This document shows, in pieces, positions 19,702 to 31,877 of a stretch of 64,000 bases of DNA (positions within the stretch are counted from its first letter, which is position 1; each line of letters starts with the position of its first letter). Source of the stretch: Gigaspora rosea (lineage: Eukaryota; Glomeromycota; Glomeromycetes; Diversisporales; Gigasporaceae); NCBI GenBank assembly GCA_003550325.1, contig QKWP01000075.1:169309-233308 (forward strand), in the 5' to 3' direction. The position numbers and the translations under genes were made by a program. The notes beneath the pieces were generated by a model that worked only from the letters and a program-made list of their open reading frames with translations, did not search any database and had not been told where the DNA came from.

Positions 19702-22700
19702 TCATTACATAGTAAAATCTAAATTCTACAATATAAATCAATTATTAGCACTTAATATTAGTATAAGAAATCGAATACATTCACTTTTCCTAATAATCAT
19801 TTGAACCAACTTTTCAAAAAGACTGAACATTAGAAATCCTATAGATATTATGCAATTTTTTTAATACAAACTTTCTTTTGGAGTATCTGGAAATAAGAGT
19901 TCTTTTTGGAATAACTGAAAGAGAGTTAAAAAGAAGCTCTTGGTTAGGGCTTACTGGTATAAAACTATTGAATAGTAGTTGGTTATAGCATGACTGGAAG
20001 CCTTTGTCACATAGTTCAAACAATAGTTTGAGTTTTAATAGAAGCTGTATAGTTTCTATGGGCTACAAAACTTACATGGTTTTAAATCCACAAAACAAGT
20101 TGGACCGCTTGGTGCCTCCTGGCTTTCTCAAAATTTCAACAAAGTGAGTAATTTGGTTTATCCCTTTCAAAAGATCAGCAATAATTATTTCTTTCAAATT
20201 GGGCATGCAGCTACCATATTGTAATATTGCCTTAGCTAAACCACAAACCTGTCAAGATAAACAAGAATTATCATATATGGCAGTCAAGGTTTAATAGAAT
20301 GTTATGTACTAGGTTAATGTGTGTCTGGAGCTTATAATTATCCATGTAAAAACGAAGTCAAATATTGATACATGAGCAAACAAGGAATGTTTTTGATATG
20401 ATGCCTTATTAAATAATCTGATGCATCAAAAACGTAACTATTGCTCATATGGTGACAGACACCAAATACAAAATTATGATTTTGATTTTATAAAAATTGA
20501 TGCATCAAAAATATAATTTTTGTATTACCTTACATAAATATATAATGTCCGCCACTACGCTTCGGACAATAATAGAAGAAGGATAAAATTTGGATTTAGA
20601 ATTTTAGATTTAGCCATAGTTTGTTTGATTTAATTTTGTTTTTTTCTAAAGGATTTTTCTTTTATGTACATATAATACTTAATACTGTTTGTATAATATT
20701 ATATAACTTTTGTTTTTAGCCTTTTGAGCCAAAATCCTTTTGTTATAAACTGTCTCTTTTACTTTTTTCTTCTTCTTTTTTTCTTTTTTTTATTTGTTTT
20801 TGGTATCTTGTTTAGGTAGTAGTAGTTTTTTTCCCATTTAGTTTATTCTTCTTTTTATTTTTCTTTTTTTGATCTTATTTTTTTCTAGTAGAATTCTTCT
20901 ACCCAGGAAGCTAGGAGAAGAAGGTTTAAAAGTAGGCGATCTAACAAAGTTTCTGGCTTAAGTCAGTGTAGCAGATCACATTTGTTCTTGTCTAGCAAAA
21001 AGGAATGATTTTAGACTTATTAGTAGTTTAGTAATGTACTTTATATTTGTGGTTTGTGTATGTAATAGACAAAATAAATGTACTGGCAAAACTGCCTAAG
21101 TTAGAAAAAAATATTATTTGCAATTAAGTAAAATTTGTTTGGAAGACTAAACTATACATATTCTAAAAGTTTATCAAAATAGAAACGAATTTTGACTTTT
21201 AATTTTACATTCAATAAGTATATTTGTTAAGAAATTTTAATCCCTTTCATTAAATATAAAAATTAAAAATCAATTAATAAAAAGGTCTCCAATTTTGTTA
21301 TAAATTTCAGAATATATATGTTTTGATTTTCTGAATAATTTTATTTAAGTGACTTTAATTAATTTGCTTAGTAAACTTTAAACTTTACTATGTAGCAACT
21401 TTTGTCATTATGGGTGGCTTATATTTGAATTGAAAATGTTTTTGAGTTTTTTGACCATAAAGAGAAAGGTAGTTTATTTTTAGCAATGTACAGTATAAAA
21501 AACTACTAATTTTTGTAATTGTAATAGAATAAGATTAATTAATAATAATTATTATTATTATAAAATTACTACATATATGTATAGTAAAACTTTATTTAAG
21601 TTTAACAATTTGGATTGATTCTTTAATCTAAATAAATTTAGATATCTTAATTAGAAATTTTTAATCAGATTGGTCAAAGAACTTAAATAACAAATCTTAA
21701 GACTTGCTTAAATACTAACTTTAAATATATATATTTAAAGCAAATTCAATATGAATTTGATAAATCTATCAAAAATAGAATTGAAGCACTATATCTGATA
21801 TTATAACTTTGGTATAACTTATTGATAATTGTTAATTCTAAAGATATATATTAAATAGAATTCTTTTATTGCTCAGGTTTATATAGAATTCTATTACAAC
21901 TTATATTAATTTAGAATCAATTTAAATTTTTTTATTATATAGATTTAAATAAAATTTAGTTCTAGCTTATATAATAAATAATTTAGTAAATAGTTGGACA
22001 TATTGGATGTCTAAGCATATGTCCAATATCAGGTCTAGTCCAATCATATTAAAATTAAATAGACATATGTCCAATGCCAACACTATATAGTATATGGCTG
22101 AGAGTTTATATTACTTAGTGTAAAAATTTGTGATGCACATATACTTTGCACTTATAATATGCAATTTAGATTTTAAAAAAAATCCATATTTGATTAAAAA
22201 GATTCTGTGATCACATGGGTATAGTATATAGTAGGTCTACTATATAGAAGGATTTTTATCTGGCCATTTACAGTAACATAATCAATATTAATCAATTAGT
22301 CATGCACACTCACTTGCATGTTCATTTGCACATTCATTTATACATTTACTTTCATGTTTATTTGCATGTTCACTTGTACTTTCATTTGTGTGCTTCCAAA
22401 TGTATCAACAAAATTATAAAAAATCAATTAACTATCAGTCATATGATATGTTGTATAGATTAGCTACAATATAGGTTCGAATAACTGCTGCATCTAAATT
22501 TCATATGTAAAATTTAGAAAAATTTGCTTTTTGGAATTATTTAATAATAAAAATTCATCAATTTAATTTCTAGGTATCATTTGCAACTTCTCTAGTTTGG
22601 AGGCTTTTCTTGACCAAATATATATTAAAAAAGAGGATGGGTGAGTAAAAAAAATTAGGTAATTAATGCCACTGCTCCAATTATAATTAGATATTTTGAA

Positions 22701-23748
22701 TATTAATAATTTTAATTTCTTTTTAAAAATATATAGCTTTGTTTTTTTATTTGTATATTTCTTTTATAATCAAAAAAAAAGAAATTAACTTGCTATCTAT
22801 ACTCATTAACTTAGAAATTGTTAATATACTAACTAACTTAAATGCATTAAAGTCGATTTATTAATATACAACAATTGATCTAGTAGATTTTTTATATAGT
22901 ATATAAAAAGTAAGCTAGAAAACTTGTTAATAGCAATTAAAAATTCTGTAATACTTGTGAATATCAGCTATAGTTAAAAAAAAACTAATAATACTGGCTG
23001 TGAATAATATGGAACAAAAATTTCTATAGTCTATAACAATCCAAGCCTTTAAAGCTCCATGTTGAATAAGAAAATGATTAAACAATCAAAATAAATTATA
23101 ATAATTATTATATGCTCTAAGACCACTATAAAGAGAGAAACCACCAGGAAGATGAATTGTAAAAGAATACTCCTTTGTTTAATGAGATTAAGATAGTAAT
23201 AGAACTATATTGTAAAGAGTAAAGAATGCTATGTCTCTTGTATTGTTAGAGTTTTAAATTAATTTTTTTCAAAGCAAATTCAAGTAAAATGTGTGGTCGT
23301 GTCAAAGTATTATTAAAATTCTTATGATAGGAAATTGAATAAATCAAAAATAATATGGGAGTTAGTAGTAGGTTATGTATAAATGATTAAACTGGCAATG
23401 AAGCCATTATTAATAGTATGGGATTTTAAAAATTTGATAAAACTTTCAATTTTTTCTTTTCATTTCTTTAAATTTTGTACATTTAAAAATAAGATTTTTC
23501 TTAGCTGTAATGGGTTTTTATATTTATAATTTTAATAAAATTTATAGTCTTCTGATCCAAAAGCTTTACTTGCTTCATCCTAAAAAGTCATTACTGTAAC
23601 AAGCCCAATAAGTCTTACCTTGCCAAATTGTTATGCCTCTAACCTATTGAACTTGTTGCATGGTTGATTGTGTTCTTGTGTTTTTTTTTCTTGAATACTG
23701 TACCTCGTACGTCTGAACAACCAATCCTGCTAACAGCATCCATATATT
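19702..23748. other. Repeat-rich intergenic block
   Basis: Apart from the exon-like stretch near 20.1 kb no gene is visible. 21180-21410 is a decayed copy of the inverted-repeat unit inside the 18.3-19.7 kb element (shared TTTGCTTAGTAAA and TTTACTATGTAGCAA). 21846-21935 resembles the right end of the 23.7 kb element. 22300-22400 repeats the TTGCATG array. The rest is AT-rich without recognisable structure. Confidence 0.55.
20079..20250 (-). CDS. Isolated exon-like fragment, unknown protein
   Basis: On the minus strand a ~57-codon open stretch is bounded by a good acceptor (TTATCTTGACAG) and a good donor (GTAAGT, ending near 20080). The translation is well composed (starting V-C-G-L-A-K-A-I-L-Q, ending F-C-G-F-K-T), unlike the surrounding low-complexity DNA. 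I do not recognise the family. A 69-codon frame at 20023-19814 does not join in a consistent splice phase, so I leave it out. Possibly a relic of a gene captured or broken by the surrounding elements. Confidence 0.35.
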
Positions 23749-24724
23749 TGTCGTACGTCGAAATAGAATTATTGCGGATTTAGAATCCACTTAGGTTGGA
23801 ACGGAATTCTAAATGTAACCCAAGTTGGTATGAAACTTAAAAGCAACTTAAGTTGATTCTAAATTTGATGATTGCAAATTTAATATCAAGTTGATTTTAA
23901 ATTCAATGCCTAAATCATATCGTTATTTCAAAATAAACCATTTTTATGATTTTATTATTTCATTTTTTTTGTCCTTTGCAAAAACTCTATCCGATAACTA
24001 AATCTCAAGAATATTAATTTTTGCCATAATGCATTTGAAGAAATGCTTTCCAAATATTTTAGCAGCAGATCGATTAATAGTCGACGTAAATCCTTTATAG
24101 CACGTAAAAGTCTTTGATTATTTGTATTAAGGTTTTACATAGATCCAGAAAATACAAGAAAATGATCGAAAGGTATTCCCACTGCAAGATCCTCGAATGA
24201 CACATATTGCTTGGATACAATTCCGACATTATTAGATTACTTACAAATTTCTAGAATTAAATACTGTAGTACAGTCGACCCTGAAGATTTGAACGTTCCT
24301 ATATCACCTTCAGACATAACGAGCACAAAAATTTTCTATAACGAATGTTTTTTCAACGTACGTAAACGTTCAAGAAGTGTCTATTATGCAATCTTCCTCA
24401 AAATTAGATAATATTAACTGCAAATACAAAAAGCGCGTGTGAAAAAAATCATTGCAAATGAAAAATTTGTACCGTGCGAAATACTAATCATGTATGTAAA
24501 AATTTCATGTAATGCTTTAAAAAATAAACCCTATATTAAGTGACTTAAATTTCAAAACAAAAGCATTGATGAAATAATTTGGAATACACATAAATTTAGT
24601 GTAGGTTGAATTGGAATTCTTTAACGACTCAGGCGCATTTTAGAATTCTATTACAACTTATGTTTATTTGGAATCAATCTAGGTGGATTCTAAATCCACA
24701 ATAATTCCATTCCGACGTACGACA
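23749..24724. mobile_element. DNA transposon relic with ~45-bp terminal inverted repeats (976 bp)
   Basis: The ends TGTCGTACGTCGAAATAGAA and, inverted, TGTCGTACGTCGGAATGGAA run on for about 45 bp through TTTAGAATCCAC with only a few differences. TATT flanks both sides and may be a 4-bp duplication. A 66-codon frame inside (24211-24411) has no recognisable motif; the element looks non-autonomous or internally deleted. Its right end resembles 21846-21935. Confidence 0.75.
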
Positions 24725-25916
24725 TATTCATCAGATATAACAAAAATAATAATTATTTCTTTTTTACTTCTTTCATGATTTTTTTTTCGTCATCATTTAC
24801 TAATTTTTTTTTTAGCTTGTCACTTTCGGTTTTGATGTTAATGTTGTTGTCATCGTTGTGCTGCTACTTTTGCATATCGTTACCTGCCTTGTCTTCTTGG
24901 TATAGTGCATTTCGTCGCAGATGTTGCTTGCCACTTTTGGTATGTTGTATCTATCTTTTAAGTATAACAATGTTTCCAAGACATTTAAAACATTATAAAA
25001 AAATATAGTTATTAGTTAAAACTTTCATTAAAAGAAATTGACTTTGATCAATATGAAAATTTGATCTTGGACGCCATTTTTTTGATCTGAAAATGTTATA
25101 AAATTTATATTCTGCAAAGTCTGCAACGATAGATTATTTGAAAGTTTAATCAATCTTCTATACTCTTAATTATAAAAATAATCAAATCTTCAACATAAAT
25201 CTTCAATATCTGGAATCATCCTTGATTCCTTTAACCTTAGATAATAAATCAGAAATTATTAGCACTTTCGACCTAAATTATTTAAAGATTCGTACCTTAT
25301 CAAATTATAAATTGAAGCAACTTTCCAAACTAAGAGTGTTAAAGTTCTATACTGAGAATAATTTTTATAGCGTTAATTTTATTAAAATAGCTGAGAATTA
25401 TCTCCATCGTTAATTAAATGACCAAGTCTTATTATCCTTCTTCTAAATTTTAAATAACTTATTACTGCTTTGAGTAGCAATAATGAGTTTAAGATTCTTA
25501 ACATTATTAAAGATAATTTATTCTATTGGAAGAAAACAAACAAATAATTATGGAACGTGGAATAATTCATCCTTATTGGGGTATATTAACAAAAAGTGGA
25601 TGTTCGTCGATTAATAATTTAATAAGTGAACTTTTATACTATCTTTTTTATCAAAATTGTTAATAAAGATTTACCTTTTATTGTGAATCAAAATCTTTAT
25701 GGATTTCATAAGTTTAGGTGATTACATTTTGTCGAATTAATAAATATTTTTATATAGTACACCAAGATCTAAAAAGATTCGCAAACATGAGGCTTCAATT
25801 CTAGGTAAGTACCTTTCTAAGGAAAAACTGCACAAATGATATCCTTGTGAGTGCACAAATCCGCATCATATAAATATTTAGCCAATCTAATTTTTTTTTC
25901 CTGTATTGTTTATATT
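24725..25916. other. Intergenic, no confident gene
   Basis: A 63-codon frame at 25222-25413 has Leu spacing vaguely like leucine-rich repeats but is too short and isolated to call. A 77-codon hydrophobic frame at 24775-25008 is mostly repeated Ser/Leu/Phe codons. Confidence 0.5.
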
Positions 25917-26161
25917 TGGGCTGTCGTCAATAGAAATCAGACAGATAAAAAAAATTAATGTTTAACTTTCACAGTTCATGTCTCGATGAATTTCGAAGCT
26001 ATTATCATCATTTAGTTAAGGAATGCTTACGCCTTAAGCTTTCTTTTGACCATTCAATGATGAAAATAACTTTGAAATTCATCGAAATATGAACAGTGAA
26101 AATTAATGCATTAATTCTTTTTAAAATGTTAATCTGCCTGATTTCCATTGACGGCAGCTCA
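25917..26161. mobile_element. Foldback MITE (copy 2, uninterrupted, 245 bp)
   Basis: The ends TGGGCTGTCGTCAATAGAAA and, inverted, TGAGCTGCCGTCAATGGAAA match copy 1 at 17406-18050. The interior folds on itself around AAGCTTTCTT. It provides the empty site for the TTAA element inside copy 1. Confidence 0.88.
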
Positions 26162-26535
26162 TTTATCCATTCACCTTAGTTTCTCCTGATTATTTCAAAA
26201 ACTTGCATACTTGAGTATTATTGTTGTTAAAGAAAAAAAAAAATAATAAATCAAGCATTGGATTTTATAAAAAAAGTTGTGATCTAAATCCATGTCTAGT
26301 TGTTATTAGACATAAAAACTTTATTATGATTTAGATATTAATTTAATAAATTAATAAAATTGAAAATTTAAAACAAAATATAAAAAAAATAAATAAAATA
26401 AATAAATAAATATATAAAAACGAAGATAATCAAAAAAAAAAAAAAAAATGCAACGTAAGTAAAATTGGTCACAACGTTTTACTTGCCTCGATACACGTAA
26501 AACTTTTGCTAATATTAAACACTCAAAAACCTATT
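26162..26535. other. AT-rich spacer downstream of the 26.5 kb gene
   Basis: A-rich runs (26230-26245, 26336-26447). Nothing else supported; probably the 3' flank of the minus-strand gene that follows. Confidence 0.5.
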
Positions 26536-27474
26536 CTACATTACTATGTAAACTCGAATTTGATGGGTTGCGTGAATGAATATATAAGCTAGAACTTGAA
26601 TGATTACGTGAATGACTATATAAGTTCGACTTCGTGAATGACCATTTAAACCATTTAAGCTCGAATTTGAAGGATTACGTGAATGTGACGGGTTGCTTGA
26701 TAACGTATACATAGAAGGTGGTATTAAATGATTTTTATTATGTAACCTATCTAGAGCGTTAGAAACATGTTCATCAAAAGGTCTAAAGCACATTCTCTTA
26801 TCATCCTCAGCAATACCCACACCAATAACCGCAATGACATCAAATGAATGACCATCTTTATCATAAACCCCATTACATTCATCAATAAATTTATTCTTAT
26901 AATACCCAGCTTGACGAATAGCAAAACTCATCCGAAATTTTTTTCCATCTCTACTTCGAATTCTTTTTGTCTCAACAATAACAAATATACCTTTACCATT
27001 GGTAAGAATCAAATCATTCTTACCTATTGAATCTGCAGGGACCCATTCGTATTTGAAAACGTAATCAAAACCTGGAAATATTGTATTGCGTTTACCGAGT
27101 TTTTCTACCAATCTTTTTTGTAATTCCCATTCATCATCTTTCTCAGAAACTGCATAAAAATTTTCTGTTTCATTCTCATCTACTTCAGTAACCTTATTAT
27201 CAAATGCAAAATTCTTATCAATATATTCAATTGCTCGATTTATTATTTCTGATTCATTGCTTTTAGGCCAATACCATACGACAATCTTCTGAGTATTCGA
27301 GACAACTCCTATAATTTTGATAAGAATTTCTTCTTCGTTTCTATTAAAGATTTTTATAAATCCTTCTTTTGGACAATTATCAATCGGAAATTCAATAGCA
27401 GTTTCATCTTTATGAAAGGCATTGAAGAGGCGTTGGAACCATTTTTTGTGCGGTTGTCCACTGTGGTTATTCAT
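26536..27474 (-). CDS. PD-(D/E)XK nuclease-like protein
   Basis: A single-exon gene of about 312 codons. I take the ATG at 27474; ten further in-frame codons lead to one at 27504. Numbered from 27504, residues 134-180 show the PD-(D/E)XK fold pattern: E134, D164 in K-N-D-L-I-L, then a hydrophobic strand ending in E178-T-K180. These could be the metal-binding and catalytic residues. A basic stretch follows. The last 60 residues are a low-complexity tail of H-S-R-N-P-S-N-S-S-L-type repeats; from about 26640 the repeat continues in the -1 frame, to a TAG at 26531, suggesting a one-base slip in the tail. I do not know its substrate. Similar orphan nuclease-like proteins are common in large fungal genomes. 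Confidence 0.75.
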   Translation of the reverse strand: MNNHSGQPHKKWFQRLFNAFHKDETAIEFPIDNCPKEGFIKIFNRNEEEILIKIIGVVSNTQKIVVWYWPKSNESEIINRAIEYIDKNFAFDNKVTEVDENETENFYAVSEKDDEWELQKRLVEKLGKRNTIFPGFDYVFKYEWVPADSIGKNDLILTNGKGIFVIVETKRIRSRDGKKFRMSFAIRQAGYYKNKFIDECNGVYDKDGHSFDVIAVIGVGIAEDDKRMCFRPFDEHVSNALDRLHNKNHLIPPSMYTLSSNPSHSRNPSNSSLNGLNGHSRSRTYIVIHVIIQVLAYIFIHATHQIRVYIVM

Positions 27475-27504
27475 TTTTATTACAATGAAACAAAATTCTA
27501 ACAT

Positions 27505-30500
27505 TCAAGGCCATTCATTACAATTTTATAAATGAATTACTGTTGTGTCACTTGAACACAAAATTAAAATTACCTTGTCTAACAATCAATGGTTTGATTA
27601 TACACAAACGTGTAACTATTTTATTCCTGTTTTGAATTGGAACTGTTATATATTGATTATAGAGCCATGTTACACGACGAAAAAATATGCTAAGTGAATT
27701 TAATGCTTTCGCATTATATTTATTGAGTCACTGAATTTCTCTATTATTTATTACCTATTTTTGTTTGGAGTGCGTAGAATATAAAAAACCTTTAGAACAA
27801 ACTCATTTCTGTCGAATAATTTACATGTAAAAGAAGTTTAGAGAAGGACATGAAAGAGATAAATCTTAATTGTTAGGAGAAATCTGAATATTTAGTACTG
27901 ACAGACCTCGTAATTAATTTCATCTTTTGTCAATCAAAACGTATCGAAAGGTAACAAATGTTAGTAAAACTAGTAAAAAGATGACTAATTAAATAATAAA
28001 TGAAGAAACTGATTAAAAAGAATTTATGAAAGTTTTATATCATAATATAATGAAAGTAATAAAATAAATTTTCTATATCTTTGTTATGAAATTGGATATC
28101 GAGCTTTAAAATTGTAAATTTTTTTTTGTCAAATAATAAATATACTTAAATCGTTCCACAGTTACATATTAAAATTTCTTGACGAGACGGAGAACTTATG
28201 ATAGTTTTCAGCCTTTAAATTTTTTTTTAAAATTATTTTATGATTAAAAAACTTACAACATTTCCCGATTTTTAAAATTGTCTTGATCAAACAAATTCTG
28301 GTAATTCTCGGTACACATCTCGTAGGTAAAGATTACACATAAAATAAGTGTGACTTTAATTTAAGTTTTTAACAATGCTATTATTCATTTTACATTGTAA
28401 TTACATGAATTAATTCTTTTTTTATTATTAATGATTTGTATACAACATACTCACGTTATAGTGAACTTTTGACCTTAAAGATTCGATATAATGAGGAATT
28501 TGTATTCCTAATTATTAAAATTCAATTCGATATAGTAAGTTCATATAGTATTTTCTCAATATATGACATAGCGAAGTTTTTATTTTTCAGCCACCATGAT
28601 CACTAGCAAATCACAATAAATAGGTTGATTAAAAGATAATTTTATTTGATGAATTATTTTTTACTTCTTATTCAAGCTAATTTAGGCCATTCTCATGCAA
28701 CTCTTTCGATGAGATTTTTAGAGATCGAGATGCTATTTGATCACTTCTATTAAACGGTCCTTATAACAATTTTATTGTACAAAAAAATATGGATTTTAAA
28801 AGTTCAGCTAATCGGAGTTTTTTATAAATCTATATGCACGCGTAGGTGAAAACTCCCAAAATAAGATTTTTTATTGATCTGTATTTAACTAACTTTTAAT
28901 GGATACTTTTTATATATTGAGTTATATAAAGCTCGGAGATATAATTAAAATGGGCAAAATTTCGATTTGGTGATTATTAAATAAAATTAAATGATAATAT
29001 TTCATATAATTTAATTCTTTATTTATGTGATATTGCATAATTAAAACATAAAAATAAAATTAAATTTTAGAATTGTATTTGATTGATTGTTTGTTTTCTT
29101 AGTTATAAATTGTTTGTGAGACCGTTTATGAAGCTGTTTATTAAAGTATAAAATTCTTTGATTTTAATTTGCGAATTTTTAATTTAAACATTGCTAAGCA
29201 CCGCCATAGAAAAAAGTATACTTGGCTCTATGCACCCAATAACTACAATATGTCATTATAAATATTTATCAAAATATGATTTTCTGTCTCATAAAGTGTG
29301 CTAAAATAGATAAAATAGAGATAAGTTGGACGCTTTTTTGATTTAACAGAAGTATAAAAAATTTTTTCGAGATTTTACAATGATTTATAACTAATTTTCT
29401 TAGATTTTGAGGCTGTATGCATGCATGCTTAATTTCATAAATGCATTGAAGTGTTTATTCTGCATATTTTTATACAGTCAACACTCGATATTAACCTTAA
29501 TAACGAACCCAATCTGTAATGGTGTTATAGAGTTCGAAATAAAAGCTAGTAAATTACACTATACGTTACTTATGTAAATTTTTTATTATATAAGAATTAT
29601 CAGTTCATTATAAAGAGAGTTGGATGCATAAAAATTTTACTACTCAGTTTTAATAAATAAATACAATTAAGCTAGAAAAGCAGATTTATTAAATGAAAAC
29701 AACAAATTACGCTTAACTTTTAATTCAATTAAAATTACCCATTTGAGCGACGGTATAATAATGTACTGAAGAAAGTCAAATAAACCATTAACTATGCAAT
29801 AGTTATATGATTGCATAATCTTAAATTAGTACTGTAGCAATCAAATAGTTAATGACATAGCAGTGTAAAGGATATAAATAAGAAATGTAAATTGTTAGAG
29901 AAATACAAATTTTATTGAAGTTTTATCCAGTTCTTTTCTGGTATTGAAAGAAAGCTTTTATACTGGTTATAATGGGGACCTTCTTTGCATATAAATACTG
30001 TGTGGAATTCGGTGGTAGTGGCTTGTAATATACACCAGCCTTCGTGGAACGTGCTAAGCGAGTGAATTTAGCTATTTAAGTTCGAATAAAACCATATAAT
30101 CTAAAAACTACGTGACAAATAGAATTTTTATAGTTTTGTTAAACACTTTTAACAGTTATTTCCTTGCTCACAATATAACAGAAAAAAACATTGGCTAGCT
30201 ATTTCAAAAAAACCAAGTTATAATATCTTTTAATTGGGAGCCAGACAAAATTCCAACGAACAAAATCCCGAAAGAACAGAATCCCGAAAAGTTAGCCGAA
30301 TTAGGTTAGCGTTAGCTTAATCTATATTATTTAATTCTGGGTTCGTTTTTTGATTGATCATCTTCAGAAAACATGGCCAGAGTGTGGGAAAAACTTTGAT
30401 CAGTCTATGCCGATTCACTAAATTTGGGCTTTGATCTTTGAATGATTAATGTAATATTCATATTCTTTAAATTATCGTCAGTTAAGAGCGTCTCTTATAT

Positions 30501-31574
30501 TTTTGCTAATCATTTTGTTCATGTGATGAGAAATATGATGGAAATTATTACAGACTGAGAATATTTGTACGACATAACATATCGAGAGTTTGTTTGGTAA
30601 AGCATGAAATGAATTTTAACTTTTAGAGGCATTAAATAATATATGTGTTCATGCTTATTAATTTAATGGAAATAAAAAAAAAAGATTCAATTGCACTTTA
30701 CCATTTTTTGATTTGCTATATCCAAAATCGTAGGTCGTTTATAGCCGGGTAATCACGAGATTACCAATGCGAAAAATATAAAAAAACGGTTGTCTAAACT
30801 AAAGTGTTAGAAATGCGGTTTTACCATATATAGCCCACCTTCTCTGTCCTCAATCTGACCTTAAACCAAATATCAATTGATTTTAAATAAACTTGTGATG
30901 TACCTGGCTTTATGCGACCTCTAAAATAAAAATTAGAATTTTTTAGAATAAAATGATCAATTGATTAAATCTGCAATTATTGCGGCATACATTAATTATG
31001 TATAATTTTATAATTTCGTCATAATTTTATAATAGATCTATACTATATATTAGTAATCAATTGAAATGTGGAGAATCAAGAATAAGAAGAACAAAGTTAG
31101 TCTTATTTATATTCTCAGTTGTCATCAAATTGTTTTTTAAAAAATCAACCTTCGTTTGTTATGCACACTTTGTATCTTTGATATTAGAAAAACTGAGATA
31201 TGGATAATGTTAATAATATGTATTAGAGTCACATCCTGTGTATTGCCAGAATAGTAGAATAATAAGGTTTATTACTATTATAATTCCAATATGAACTAAC
31301 TCAAACCTAACTGATGATTAGATAGCAGCAAGTTTTGTATATGAATTTTTTTACTGTATATTGCCAGAATGTTAAGGTTTGTAACAGAATTTTACACTAA
31401 CACATGATAGAAACCTTAATGCAAACAAATTTAACAACTACTAACTATAATTATTAGAATAGTAAGCAAATTTGTAGGAGAATTTTTGCAGTAATACACA
31501 ATAGAAATCACAATAATATTAATGAAACTCAATCTTAACTACCATATATTCCCAAAAATAGCCTACCTTTTTAG
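27505..31574. other. Intergenic, no gene
   Basis: No ORF of note. 29475 to about 29626 has CAGTCAACACTCGATAT at one end and GAGAGTTGGATGCATA at the other, a decayed relative of the CAGTCAACTC MITEs at 37.1 and 62.0 kb. Near 30250-30290 the motif AATCCCGAAA recurs with 15-bp spacing. Otherwise AT-rich without structure I can name. Confidence 0.5.
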
Positions 31575-31877
31575 GGGGATGGCTAAAGCCATGTACCCAC
31601 GTGATTTTTTGAAAATTTGTTAAAATTCGTATCAGAGACTATTTAGCATTAGGGTCAGGGTTAGGGTTAGGACCAATATAGGTAAAATTATCTTCCCGAC
31701 ATTTTTTTATTAATGGCCCAAGATAGGTTTAGAATGCTGTTTTTATGTTCTTGCATTTTTTTTGTTTTTTTTTGTTTTTTGACTTCTTCAGGCTGATCTG
31801 TATAAACAAAATTTCACAACTCCGTTTGGTTGATTTACACAAAAATGTCACGTGGGTACATGGCTTTAGACGACCCC
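31575..31877. mobile_element. hAT-like MITE (about 303 bp) with 8-9 bp target duplication
   Basis: The ends GGGGATGGCTAAAGCCATGT and, inverted, GGGGTCGTCTAAAGCCATGT match for ~30 bp, through TACCCACGTGA. CTTTTTAGG is found on both sides, overlapping the element's own G/C run, so the duplication is 8 or 9 bp, as in hAT elements. The interior has two and a half TTAGGG units (31645-31665) and a T-rich stretch, but no ORF. Confidence 0.82.

Noticed and set aside
24775..25008. 77-codon hydrophobic frame, possible membrane peptide
   Set aside because: Composition follows the T-rich DNA, with no start context or neighbour support.
25222..25413. 63-codon frame with leucine-rich-repeat-like spacing
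   Set aside because: Too short, isolated, with no splice-consistent neighbours.
31645..31665. TTAGGG units as a telomere or chromosome end
   Set aside because: Only two to three units, inside a MITE; the same is true near 49260.
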